NCBI GenBank assembly: GCA_003132505.1
Contig: PKXY01000044.1
Location: 1-64,000 of the forward strand
Direction: 5' to 3'
Length of the DNA: 64,000 bases
Origin: Solirubrobacterales bacterium
GTDB taxonomy: Bacteria; Actinomycetota; Thermoleophilia; Solirubrobacterales; Solirubrobacteraceae
Shown: positions 8,198 through 16,663 of the stretch, one piece after another
Layout of the letters: every line of letters begins with the position of its first letter
How positions within the stretch are numbered: position 1 is the first letter of the stretch
The notes under the pieces: generated by a model
What the model was told of the DNA's origin: nothing
Database searches by the model: none
The model's input: only the letters and a program-made list of their open reading frames with translations
Position numbers and translations under genes: made by a program

Positions 8198-9501
8198 GAG
8201 CGGCTCGCCTCCACGTCCTCGTCGATCAGCTCTAGGTAGACGTCTTCGAGCGAGTGTCGCCGCTCGCCGATCGAGATTACGTCGGCGCCCGCGGCTACGA
8301 GCGCCCTGGTCAGCGCGGGCGCGGCGGCGCGCGGGTCGGACACCGTCAGCTCGTAGCCCCCAGCGCCGTCCGGATGCCAGCCGTCGACGCCGGGGACGCC
8401 CGCGAAAACGCGCTCGGGGGCGTCCAGCGGGGCGACGGTGGTGACCGCCAGTGATTGCGCGAACAGGCGCTCGCGCAGCTCATCGGGACGGCCCACCGTC
8501 CGCAGCGTCGTGTTTAGGATCGCGACGCGGTCGCACATCCGTTCAGCCTCCTCGAGGCGGTGGGTCGTCAGGAAGATCGTCACGCCGCGCTGACGCAGCG
8601 CGGCGATCAGCTCATGAACCTCGCGCGAGGCGACCGGGTCGAGCCCCGAGGTCGGCTCGTCGAGGAACAGGACCCGCGGGTCGCTCAGCAGCGCCCGCGC
8701 GATCGCGACGCGCTGCTTGAGGCCCTTCGACAAGCTGCTGCAGGGGTCGTCTGCGCGCTCAACAAGGTTGACGGTGGCCAGAGCCTGCTCGATCCGCGTC
8801 CGGACGTCCGCTAGGCCATAGAGACCGGCGAAGAACTCGAGGTTCTCGGCGACCGTAAGGCGCGCGTACAGGCCCGGAGCCTCCGGCATGATCGCGATAC
8901 GGCTGCGGATTGCGACGGCGTTCTCGGGGCTCAGCGGGATGCCGGCCACGACGGCCGAACCCGCGGACGGCGCGATCAGCGTCCCGAGCGTTCGCACGGT
9001 CGTGGTCTTGCCCGCTCCGTTCGGCCCGAGGAAACCGAACACCTCACCCCAGCCGACGCTAAACGAGACGTCGCCCAGAGCGGTGCGCTCGCCAAAGCGC
9101 TTAGTCAGCCCCTCGACGATGATCGCGTCGTCCCCAGTCGGCCCGCGCCGCGGGGGCGACGTCCACGCCTCGGCCCGTAGCCTGGCGATCACCGCCACCT
9201 GCTCCGGCGTGCGCTCCACCGGCTCTCGCGCCGCGACCGCGGGCGCCTCCTCGACCGCGTCCCCCACGTCCTGTCGCTCGCCGGACAGGCGCCAGCCGAC
9301 CGCGGTGTACACGGCGACGAGCGCGAGCACGACGATGATCCGCGCGGTCGAGGCGTGCACCACCGCCAGCAACACGATCGTGGCGGCAACCAGGACGCCA
9401 GCGATCACCCATCCCTGCCACGCCAGCGGCCGGTAGCCCACCCCGTAGCGGCGGCGGACGAACCACGGCTGTGACCGCGATCCGAGCTCCGGCGGCGGCA
9501 T
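8194..9501 (-). CDS. ABC exporter ATPase with N-terminal two-helix membrane anchor
   Basis: 435 residues from ATG 9501. Residues 31-50 and 53-70 are hydrophobic segments, then a 50-residue polar linker, then an ABC ATPase from about 127: Walker A GPNGAGKTTT at 159-168, signature LSKGLKQR, Walker B RVLFLDEPTSGLDP and the H-loop TTHRLEEAERM. A C-terminal domain of about 90 residues of the type found in NatA/CcmA-like ATPases ends with SLEDVYLELI. The start is set by a TATAGT box 7 nt upstream; a longer frame to 9576 has no such support. The fused anchor is unusual for ABC-2 ATPases, which are normally soluble. Confidence 0.88.
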   Translation of the reverse strand: MPPPELGSRSQPWFVRRRYGVGYRPLAWQGWVIAGVLVAATIVLLAVVHASTARIIVVLALVAVYTAVGWRLSGERQDVGDAVEEAPAVAAREPVERTPEQVAVIARLRAEAWTSPPRRGPTGDDAIIVEGLTKRFGERTALGDVSFSVGWGEVFGFLGPNGAGKTTTVRTLGTLIAPSAGSAVVAGIPLSPENAVAIRSRIAIMPEAPGLYARLTVAENLEFFAGLYGLADVRTRIEQALATVNLVERADDPCSSLSKGLKQRVAIARALLSDPRVLFLDEPTSGLDPVASREVHELIAALRQRGVTIFLTTHRLEEAERMCDRVAILNTTLRTVGRPDELRERLFAQSLAVTTVAPLDAPERVFAGVPGVDGWHPDGAGGYELTVSDPRAAAPALTRALVAAGADVISIGERRHSLEDVYLELIDEDVEASRS

Positions 9502-9508
9502 CGCGGGG

Positions 9509-9514
9509 ACTATA
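9509..9514 (-). promoter_or_regulatory. -10 box TATAGT, leaderless start of ABC operon
   Basis: TATAGT ends 7 nt before ATG 9501; near-consensus and correctly placed for a leaderless transcript of both exporter genes. Confidence 0.45.
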
Positions 9515-9627
9515 CGCGGGAGCCCGGCGCTCTCGACCGCTGGCAGGACGGCCACCCAACGCGTCGACATTGTCAACTCGGGTACCGCCGACCCAACCCA
9601 AGGACGGAAGATCGGCTACGACCCCTG

Positions 9628-9730
9628 CGACGACCCAACCCAAGGCCTACAGCTCGGCTCAAAACCGTACGACGACCCGACCCAAGGCCTACAGCTCGGC
9701 TCAAAACCGTACGACGACCCGACCCAAGGA
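9628..9730. repeat. 42-bp tandem repeat array (about 2.5 copies)
   Basis: Units 9628-9669 and 9670-9711 differ at one base; a third unit begins at 9712 and diverges after 19 bases. Each starts CGACGACCC and carries ACCCAAGG, then AGCTCGGCTCAAAACCGTA. Degenerate relatives of the ACCCAAGG core flank the array (near 9595 and 9768). The array lies between the ABC promoter and the receiver gene and encodes nothing convincing on either strand. Confidence 0.75.
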
Positions 9731-9791
9731 CGCCAGATCGGCCGGCGCTCACGCCTACGACGACGCACCCAAGTTCGCTAGGCACTCACCC

Positions 9792-10184
9792 CTAGCTGGG
9801 TTCCTCGCCGAGATCGATTTCGCGCTCCGGCGGGATCCAACGTTGCAGCGCCTGAATCAGCTGCGCGCGCCGAATCGGCTTGCCGACGTAGTCGTCCATG
9901 CCGGCGGCGAGGCATTTCTCAACGGCGCCCGTCATCGCGAGCGCGGTCATCGCGATGACCGGTGTGTGGCGCTCGCCGTTCTCGCGTCGCCGCAGCTCGG
10001 CGGTCGCCGCGAAGCCATCCATGTCGGGCATCTGGCAATCCATCAGGACTGCGGCGTAGTCGCATGCGGACAACATCTCGAGCGCTTGCCGTCCGTTATT
10101 GGCGACGTCAGCCCGACAGCCGCATCGCTCGAGTGTGCGGACTGCGACCATCTGATTCACGGGGCTGTCCTCGGCGACAAGCAA
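9792..10184 (-). CDS. Orphan response-regulator receiver domain
   Basis: 130 residues forming one CheY-like domain: acidic pair in LLVAEDSPVNQ, phosphoacceptor aspartate in VLMDCQMPDMDG, switch threonine in VIAMTALAM and lysine in DDYVGKPI. This is the style of the C-terminal receiver of hybrid histidine kinases. The only start is TTG 10184; the same frame continues upstream without a stop through a linker-like stretch (GSSGNWSPRTATAPL) into the end of the UspA gene. It may therefore be the surviving tail of a hybrid kinase. No output domain. Confidence 0.65.
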   Translation of the reverse strand: MLVAEDSPVNQMVAVRTLERCGCRADVANNGRQALEMLSACDYAAVLMDCQMPDMDGFAATAELRRRENGERHTPVIAMTALAMTGAVEKCLAAGMDDYVGKPIRRAQLIQALQRWIPPEREIDLGEEPS

Positions 10185-10239
10185 CAGCGGTGCGGTCGCA
10201 GTTCTGGGGCTCCAATTGCCCGAACTCCCCTGTGTGCGC

Positions 10240-10752
10240 TTAGTGCGGCTGTCTGGCCGGGGGTGGAGGTTGTCCTGGTGGTGGCGGGATCGTCGTTAGC
10301 GACGGAGCGGGATCGGTCCAGATGAGCAGCACGCGGCAGGGGGCGTGGTCGATGACGAAGCGGGCGGCAGGGCCGATGCTGCGCGGGCCAAGATGGGCAC
10401 GGTCGCCGTCGCGCGCGAGGATCAGGATGTCCATGCCCTCGGTGGCCGCAACGACTTCGCGCTCGACGCGTCCGCGGCGGGCTTCGCATCGCGCGGGTCG
10501 CCCGAGGGTTCTCTGCGCGTCGCTGAGAAGCTCTTCGGCGGCCTGCTCGGAGATCACGCGCAGCTGGTCTTCCTGCGTGTGGGCAGGGACGTGGCGGCCG
10601 AGTAGGCCGTGGCGTGCGGCGCGCGCGACGGCTTCGGCCTCAGTGTCGGCGACGTGTAGCAGCGTGACTTCGGCGTCGGCGGGCAGATAGACAGCGGCTT
10701 GGGCGACGGTGGCCTGCCACGTGTCCTCGATGATCCAGACGAGCGCGCGCAT
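10240..10752 (-). CDS. Universal stress protein (UspA family)
   Basis: 170 residues of the UspA alpha/beta fold: N-terminal ALVWIIEDTW, strand VTLLHVADTEAEAV, and DILILARDGDRAHLGPRS, a partial version of the G-x2-G-x9-G(S/T) ATP-binding pattern, followed by VIDHAPCRVLLIW. The C-terminal 25 residues are proline-rich. It begins 1 nt after the ArsB-like permease stop, so it is cotranscribed with that transporter and may tune it; related Usp-permease pairs are common. Nucleotide binding is uncertain. Confidence 0.8.
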   Translation of the reverse strand: MRALVWIIEDTWQATVAQAAVYLPADAEVTLLHVADTEAEAVARAARHGLLGRHVPAHTQEDQLRVISEQAAEELLSDAQRTLGRPARCEARRGRVEREVVAATEGMDILILARDGDRAHLGPRSIGPAARFVIDHAPCRVLLIWTDPAPSLTTIPPPPGQPPPPARQPH

Positions 10753-10753
10753 T

Positions 10754-11998
10754 TCAGATCACCTGCAGACTCAACCACAGGAGGACCGTCGCGGTAACGA
10801 GCGACGCGGGCACTGTCAGAAGCCCAAGGCGAACGAACTCGCCGAGCTCTATGTCGGTGTCCTCGGCGCGCAGCACGCGGCGCCACAACAATGTCGCGAG
10901 CGATCCGACGTAGGTGAGGTTCGGACCGACGTTTACGCCAATCAGCATGGCGAGAACGGCGCCGGGACCGCTGGCGACGGCCACCGGGATCAGCAGCAGT
11001 GTTGCGGGCACGTTGTTCACGAGGTTCGCGAGGAGTGCGCTCAGCGCGGCGACCGCGAGCAGGTCGGGCAGCGACGCGCCGGTCGGCAGAACGGCGCGCA
11101 CCGCTGAGGCGAGCCCGTTGTCGCTGGCGGCTGCCACGATCACCCCGAGCCCGAGCACGAACAGCAGGAAGCCAGGCTCGACCGCTCGCGCGAGCGCTAG
11201 TGCGCTCGTCGTCCTGGGTCTTAGTGCCGGGACCGTGATGACGACGGCACCTGCCGCCGCGACCCACACGGGAGCGATCCCCAGCAGCGAGCTCAACGCG
11301 AAACCTGCCAGCGTCAGGGCGAGGACCGCCAGTGCAAAGCGCGGTATGGTCGGCCGTGCCGGCTCGACTGCGCGCTTGCGGGGACGGCGCAGATCGGTCG
11401 CGAAAAAGCGCCTTAGAACGACCCACTCCACGGCCACAACGCCGATCGTGGGCAGCACCATCAACGCGCCGAAGCGCGCGAACGACAGGCCGCTGGCATG
11501 GAAGGCCAACAAGTTCGTCAGGTTCGAGACGGGCAACAGCAGCGAAGCGGAGTTAGCCAGATGGGCGCAGGCATAGACGTGGGGCTTGGAGCTCGTGCGT
11601 ATCCGGGTCGCTGTCGCGAAGACGATGGGGGTCAGAAGGAGGATGTTCGCGTCGAGGCCCAGCAGCGCCGTCACGCCCACCGCGACCATGAACACGAGGG
11701 CAAGCAGCCGCTGCGGGCTACCCCGCGACCCACGCGCCATCACCGCGCCGAGCGCCTCGAACAGCCCCTCCCGACGACAGCCTTCGGCGATAAGCAGCAG
11801 CGCCGCCAAGAAACCGACAGTGGGCGCGAGCCCTCGCAACGCGTCGCCAGCACGCGACAACCCGACCGCGCCGACTGCCACAAGCAACCCGCCACCGACC
11901 ACCGCCAACACCGGCAGATACCGTGGTCGCGCCGCAGCTACCCCCAACGCCAACGCCAAGACGACCAGCGCCAACGCGAGCGCCAGCCCGTTAGACAC
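10754..11998 (-). CDS. ArsB/SLC13-type ion-transporter superfamily permease
   Basis: A 414-residue protein with about 11 hydrophobic segments. It carries the two re-entrant-loop motifs of the ArsB/NhaD superfamily: ALLGLDANILLLTPIV with LLPVSNLTNLLAF in the first half, and LLANLVNNVPATLL with GVNVGPNLTYVGSLATLLW in the second. The latter string is typical of arsenite/antimonite exporters, but no ars regulator or reductase is nearby. The GTG start is preceded by AGGAGAAG. It forms a two-gene operon with the UspA gene. Confidence 0.82.
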   Translation of the reverse strand: MSNGLALALALVVLALALGVAAARPRYLPVLAVVGGGLLVAVGAVGLSRAGDALRGLAPTVGFLAALLLIAEGCRREGLFEALGAVMARGSRGSPQRLLALVFMVAVGVTALLGLDANILLLTPIVFATATRIRTSSKPHVYACAHLANSASLLLPVSNLTNLLAFHASGLSFARFGALMVLPTIGVVAVEWVVLRRFFATDLRRPRKRAVEPARPTIPRFALAVLALTLAGFALSSLLGIAPVWVAAAGAVVITVPALRPRTTSALALARAVEPGFLLFVLGLGVIVAAASDNGLASAVRAVLPTGASLPDLLAVAALSALLANLVNNVPATLLLIPVAVASGPGAVLAMLIGVNVGPNLTYVGSLATLLWRRVLRAEDTDIELGEFVRLGLLTVPASLVTATVLLWLSLQVI

Positions 11999-12039
11999 GC
12001 TCTTCTCCTAGTAAAGCTCGCAACGATCGGCCTCCGCTT

Positions 12040-12651
12040 TCAACCGTGGATCTGCATTTCGATCATGCGTTCGACGTAGTCGTGTTCGGTTGGCCATGGG
12101 AATGTGGGAATGGCCTGGCGGAGTGTTGCGAAGCCGTGGAGTCCGGCCCAGAAGTAAGCGGACTGGGTGAACGGGTCAGGCTCGTTTGGTAGGCAGCGGG
12201 TGACGATCTCGAGGAAGTCGTTGAACGCGTCGACGCCTTCGTCCTCGCCGGTGGGTCCGCCGCGTGCGGGGACCGGTACTCCCTCTCGGATCGTGGTCAT
12301 GAAGAGGACGCGGTACAGCCCGGGGCGTTGCGCTGCGAACTCGAGGTAGGCGCAGCCGTAGGCGCGGAGTTGCTCGATTGGATCGCTCGTTTCCGGTATG
12401 GCGGCTTGCAGGACGGTGCGGAACTCCTTGTAACCGGCGGTCATGACGGCCCTCAGCAGTGCTTCCTTGTCGGCGAAGTGCAGATAGAGGGCGTTCGGCG
12501 TCACGCCGGCGCGGGCTGTGACAGCGCGCACGGACAGCTTCGATTGGTCGCCGAGCTCGAGCAGCAGGTCGCGCGCGGCGTCGAGCAGGGCGGTGCGCAG
12601 GCGCTCCCCCTGGCCGCGCGGGTTCGGCGAACGGCTCTTCTGGGGTGGCAT
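12040..12651 (-). CDS. TetR/AcrR family regulator
   Basis: 203 residues: N-terminal helix-turn-helix with LSVRAVTARAGVTPNALYLH and FADKEALLRAV, then a ligand-binding domain with AQRPGLYRVLF and FWAGLHGFATLR, the TetR C-terminal WHG-type pattern. Divergent from the DUF4389 gene; the 90-nt spacer holds overlapping GTAC palindromes. A TATCTT box lies 6 nt before the ATG. Likely represses its neighbour and itself; ligand unknown. Confidence 0.9.
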   Translation of the reverse strand: MPPQKSRSPNPRGQGERLRTALLDAARDLLLELGDQSKLSVRAVTARAGVTPNALYLHFADKEALLRAVMTAGYKEFRTVLQAAIPETSDPIEQLRAYGCAYLEFAAQRPGLYRVLFMTTIREGVPVPARGGPTGEDEGVDAFNDFLEIVTRCLPNEPDPFTQSAYFWAGLHGFATLRQAIPTFPWPTEHDYVERMIEMQIHG

Positions 12652-12657
12652 GAGGGG

Positions 12658-12663
12658 AAGATA
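12658..12663 (-). promoter_or_regulatory. -10 box TATCTT, leaderless start of TetR gene
   Basis: TATCTT ends 6 nt before ATG 12651 on the minus strand. Confidence 0.45.
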
Positions 12664-12673
12664 TCACGTTGAC

Positions 12674-12703
12674 TTGACAGACGTACATGTACATATGTAC
12701 AGT
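12674..12703 (+). promoter_or_regulatory. Promoter of DUF4389 gene with overlapping GTAC operators
   Basis: A perfect -35 TTGACA (12674-12679), 18-nt spacer and TACAGT (12698-12703). Within the spacer lie two overlapping palindromes, GTACATGTAC (12683-12692) and GTACATATGTAC (12689-12700), so a dimer bound there would block RNA polymerase. The adjacent TetR gene is the obvious binder. Confidence 0.6.
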
Positions 12704-12741
12704 GATTGATGTTCAGGCCAAACGACCGGAGGCACCAAGTC

Positions 12742-14112
12742 ATGCAGTCCACCTTCCCCGCAGCTCTCCCGCCCTACCCCGTCCGCGTCGAGGGGCACAT
12801 GGAGCAGCCCTCTCGCGGGCTGTGGCTCGTCAAGTGGCTGCTCGCGCTGCCGCACTTCATCGTGCTGGCCGGCCTGTGGCTGGCATTCTCGTTCTCGTCT
12901 GCCGCGGCCTTCGTTGCGGTCCTGTTCACCGGGCGCTACCCGCGCCGGCTGTTCGATTTCAACGTCGGAGTGATGCGCTGGTCCTGGCGGGTCGCCTTCT
13001 ATGCCTACGGCGTGAACGGCACCGACCGCTACCCGCCGTTCACCCTTGCCGAGGTGACGGACTACCCAGCTCGCCTCGAGGTCGCCTACCCCGAGCACCA
13101 GCGCCGCGGCCTGCCACTGATCGGATGGTGGCTCGCCGGGATTCCCCAGTACCTGATCGCCGGAGTCTTCGTCGGCGGCTGGATCATCGGCTGGAGCGCC
13201 TCGCCCTGGGGCGGACTGATCGGACTGCTCGTCCTCGTCGCCGCAGTCGTGCTGCTCGTGCGCGGCACCTATCCGGACTCGATCTTCGACCTTCTACTCG
13301 GCCTGAACCGCTGGGTCCTCCGCGTCGTGGCCTACGCGGCGGTGATGACGCCTGAATACCCGCCGTTCCGGGTCGATCCGGGCGCGAGCGATCCCGCTGG
13401 CGCGATCATCGACCTGCCGGGCGCTGACGCAACAACGACGGCCCAGCGGCGTTCAGCGACTTGGAGCGTACGGCGCATCACGGCGCTGGCCCTCGCGAGC
13501 CTCACCGCGCTCGTAGCGATCGCCGCCATCGCCGCGGGAGCGACCGGCATCGTCTTCGACCAGACGCAGCGCAACCACGCCGGATACCTGATGAGTGCTG
13601 GGGCGCCGTACTCGACCGGCACCGATGCCCTCGAGTCGGAGAGCTACAACGCAGAGGGCGCAGGCGGGTTCGCTGCCCGCGAGCTGCTCGGCACGATCCG
13701 CATTCGCTCGCAAAGCGACCGACCGGTGTTCGTCGGGATCGCTTCCGCGCACGCCGCGACCTCGTACCTGGCACGAGTCGCGCACGCGCAGGCGAGCAAC
13801 CTCGGCGCGGAGAGGGCTGACTTCCGCACACAACCCGGTGGCGCGCCGAGTACAGCCCCGAGCGCTCGGCACTTCTGGGTGGCGAGTACGGCCGGCGCCG
13901 GCGTTCGCACGCTCACCTGGAAGGTCCGCAACGGGAGCTGGCGCGTGGTCGTCATGAACGCCAACGGCTCGCCCGACGTCGCAAGCGATCTGAGCATCGG
14001 CGCGAGCTTCCCACACCTGCTGACGCTCGCCATCGCTCTGCTCGGCGGCGGGATCCTGATCCTCCTCGCCAGTGGCGGTGTCATCTATCTCGCCACGCGC
14101 CGGACACGCTGA
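12742..14112 (+). CDS. DUF4389 domain membrane protein
   Basis: 456 residues. Two DUF4389 repeats: YPVRVEGHMEQPSRGLWLVK followed by the first helix pair with FTGRYPRRLFDFNVGVMRW and FYAYGVNGTDRYPPF, then a second with VRGTYPDSIFDLLLGLNRW and TPEYPPFRVD. A helix near 260-285 precedes an approximately 140-residue probably extracytoplasmic domain and a last helix near 430-450. GGAGG 8 nt upstream fixes ATG 12742 over an earlier ATG at 12709. Function unknown; controlled by the divergent TetR protein. Confidence 0.85.
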   Translation: MQSTFPAALPPYPVRVEGHMEQPSRGLWLVKWLLALPHFIVLAGLWLAFSFSSAAAFVAVLFTGRYPRRLFDFNVGVMRWSWRVAFYAYGVNGTDRYPPFTLAEVTDYPARLEVAYPEHQRRGLPLIGWWLAGIPQYLIAGVFVGGWIIGWSASPWGGLIGLLVLVAAVVLLVRGTYPDSIFDLLLGLNRWVLRVVAYAAVMTPEYPPFRVDPGASDPAGAIIDLPGADATTTAQRRSATWSVRRITALALASLTALVAIAAIAAGATGIVFDQTQRNHAGYLMSAGAPYSTGTDALESESYNAEGAGGFAARELLGTIRIRSQSDRPVFVGIASAHAATSYLARVAHAQASNLGAERADFRTQPGGAPSTAPSARHFWVASTAGAGVRTLTWKVRNGSWRVVVMNANGSPDVASDLSIGASFPHLLTLAIALLGGGILILLASGGVIYLATRRTR

Positions 14113-14400
14113 TGACGCACCCCCGGGACCCGGTCTTCCACACGCGAATACCGCTGCGCGTTTCCTTGACACGCGCAGTATTTTTTTGCTGAGGGCATTC
14201 GCCGTGGGGTCTGCATCTGGCTCGCAGCGCGACGTGACTTCTGATGGCTCACCAACCGCGGAGGTCGCCATGCCCGATGCGCCTACTGTCCCCGCTTCGA
14301 GCGAAAGCGCTGTGCCCTCCGCATTCGCGGTCGCATACCTGACGTTGACCCACGTCGCGCGCTTGCACAACGTGCGATCGCGTCGAGGACGGAGGTAGCG

Positions 14401-16653
14401 ATGCGTGGTCTCGCTCGCTTCTGCGTCGCTCACCGTCGTCGCGTTGTTTTGGCGTGGATCGCGGTCGCGGTGCTTGTCACTGTGGCGTCCCATGCGGTAG
14501 GGCCTAACTACGTCACGGTCTACAGCCTGCCCGGGACTCAGTCACAGATCGCGCACGACCTGCTGACGAAGGACTTCAAAGCGCAGAGCGGTGACGCTGA
14601 CTCGATCGTGTTCCACGTTTCGCGCGGGACGATCGACTCCCCGGCGGTGCGCGCCGCGATCACGCCGCTCTTGGCGCGCGCGAGCACACTCCCGCACGTC
14701 GCGGGAGTCGTCAGTCCGTACAGCGCCCAGGGCGCCGCCCAAGTTTCCCGTAACCGCGCAACCGCGTTTGCGACTGTCAACTACAACGAGCCAGCGGCCC
14801 AGCTGCCAACGAAGACTGGCGCACCGCTCCTCGCAGACGTCAAGGCAGTGCACGTGCCGGGGCTTCAGGTCGCGGCAGGGGGTCAGGTCGTAGAGGCGGC
14901 GGAAGGGTTCAGCATCGGTCCGGCCACGGAGATTGGGGTCATCGCGGCGCTCTTCATCCTGCTGATCACGTTCGGCTCGCTCGCAGCGGCGGGGATGCCG
15001 CTGATCACGGCCGGGCTCGGTCTGATCACCGGGGTGGCGCTGATCGGGCTCGCGACCCGCGTCACGAACATGTCGAACGTCGCCCCCGATCTCGCGCTGA
15101 TGATCGGCCTCGGCGTCGGCATCGACTATTCGCTCTTCATCGTCACGCGCTTTCGTGAGAACTACGCCGCGTCCGGCGACGTCGAAGGCTCAGTGATGGA
15201 GGCGATGGACACCTCCGGCCGCGCGATCCTGCTCGCCGGCGCCACAGTCGTAATCGCGTTGCTCGGCATGTTTGCGACCGGTGTTGCATTCATGTACGGC
15301 CTCGCGATCGCCGCGGTGATCGCCGTGCTGCTGGTGCTCGTCGGATCGCTCACCCTGCTGCCGGCGCTCCTCTCACGGTTTGGGCCTCGGCTCGTGCGCC
15401 AGCGCGGCGCTGGAGCGCACAGGCTTGGTCGGCGCCGCGCGCCAGCGACCGGCGTTGACGGTGCGGGCAACGCGCTCACGGCTTCGCGGCGACCGAGCTG
15501 GCGGCGCTGGAGCAAGACGGTCAAGGCGCACCCGTGGCCGCTAGCGATTACGTCTCTGGCATTGATGATCGCGCTGCTTGTCCCGGTCCTCGCGATGCGA
15601 CTGGACAGCAGCGACGCCGGCAACGATTCGGCGAGCACCAGCTCACGCCATGCCTTCGACCTCCTCGCGCAGGGCTTTGGACCGGGATTCAACGGGCCGC
15701 TACTGCTCGTAGCCGAGCTGCCGCACAGCAACGACACCGCTCTACCGCTGTTGCGCGCGCTCGTCAGCTCGACGCCCGGGGTAGTCGCCGTCACACAGCC
15801 GCGGATCGCGCCGGCGGGAACAGTTGCGGTGATCGAGGCGTACCCCGACTCGGCACCCCAGGCCGTGAAGACAACCAACCTCGTCAACCATCTGCGTGAT
15901 GACGTGCTTCCGGCATTCGATCGCAGGACAGGCCTCACGGTCCTCGTAGGCGGCTTCACGGCCGGTTCGATCGACTTCTCTCACGTGCTCTCGGACAAGT
16001 TGCCGCTGTTCTTCGGGATCGTAATCCTGCTCTCAGCGCTGCTCCTGCTGCTGATCTTCCGCTCGATCGTGATCCCGATCCAGGCCGCGATCATGAATGT
16101 CCTCACGATTGGCGCCGCGCTCGGGGTGACGGTCGCCGTATTCCAAGACGGCGTCGGGGCAAGCCTGCTCGGAGTTCAGAAAGGCCCGATCGAGGCATGG
16201 ATACCAGTGCTCATGTTCGCCGTCGTCTTCGGACTCTCGATGGACTACGAGGTGTTCCTGATCTCCCGCGTGCGCGAGAAGTGGATACTCCGCCGCGACG
16301 CCTCCGCCGCAGTGGGCGACGGCCTCGCGCTGACCGGGCGCGTGATCACCGCCGCCGCCGCGATCATGGTCTGTGTCTTCCTTTCGTTCACGCTAGGCGA
16401 CGAGCGCACGCTCAAGGAGTTCGGCTTCGGACTCGCCGTCGCCGTGTTCCTCGACGCGCTCGTCGTGCGCTGCATGATGCTGCCCGCCGTTCTCGAGCTG
16501 ATCGGCCCACTCACCTGGCGCCTGCCGCGCTGGCTCGACGCGCTGCTACCTCACTTCAACATCGAAGGCACGACCGCGCGTGCCCTGCCCGATCTCGACG
16601 GCGTGGCTCCGAACGAAACACCAGCGCCAGCAACGACACCGGCACAGGTCTGA
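14401..16653 (+). CDS. MMPL-family RND transporter
   Basis: 750 residues with 11-12 transmembrane segments in two halves. Each half has a large extracytoplasmic loop and the proton-relay motif of MMPL proteins: GVGIDYSLFIVTRFRENY in the first and GLSMDYEVFLISRVREKW in the second. It exports lipids or hydrophobic compounds using the proton gradient in related bacteria. GGAGG stands 8 nt before the ATG. First gene of an operon with epimerase, cupin and MBL-fold enzyme. Substrate unknown. Confidence 0.92.
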   Translation: MRGLARFCVAHRRRVVLAWIAVAVLVTVASHAVGPNYVTVYSLPGTQSQIAHDLLTKDFKAQSGDADSIVFHVSRGTIDSPAVRAAITPLLARASTLPHVAGVVSPYSAQGAAQVSRNRATAFATVNYNEPAAQLPTKTGAPLLADVKAVHVPGLQVAAGGQVVEAAEGFSIGPATEIGVIAALFILLITFGSLAAAGMPLITAGLGLITGVALIGLATRVTNMSNVAPDLALMIGLGVGIDYSLFIVTRFRENYAASGDVEGSVMEAMDTSGRAILLAGATVVIALLGMFATGVAFMYGLAIAAVIAVLLVLVGSLTLLPALLSRFGPRLVRQRGAGAHRLGRRRAPATGVDGAGNALTASRRPSWRRWSKTVKAHPWPLAITSLALMIALLVPVLAMRLDSSDAGNDSASTSSRHAFDLLAQGFGPGFNGPLLLVAELPHSNDTALPLLRALVSSTPGVVAVTQPRIAPAGTVAVIEAYPDSAPQAVKTTNLVNHLRDDVLPAFDRRTGLTVLVGGFTAGSIDFSHVLSDKLPLFFGIVILLSALLLLLIFRSIVIPIQAAIMNVLTIGAALGVTVAVFQDGVGASLLGVQKGPIEAWIPVLMFAVVFGLSMDYEVFLISRVREKWILRRDASAAVGDGLALTGRVITAAAAIMVCVFLSFTLGDERTLKEFGFGLAVAVFLDALVVRCMMLPAVLELIGPLTWRLPRWLDALLPHFNIEGTTARALPDLDGVAPNETPAPATTPAQV

Positions 16654-16663
16654 CCCCCCAGCA

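Noticed and set aside
9628-9730. CRISPR array
   Set aside because: Units are contiguous 42-bp tandem copies without unique spacers, and there are no cas genes.
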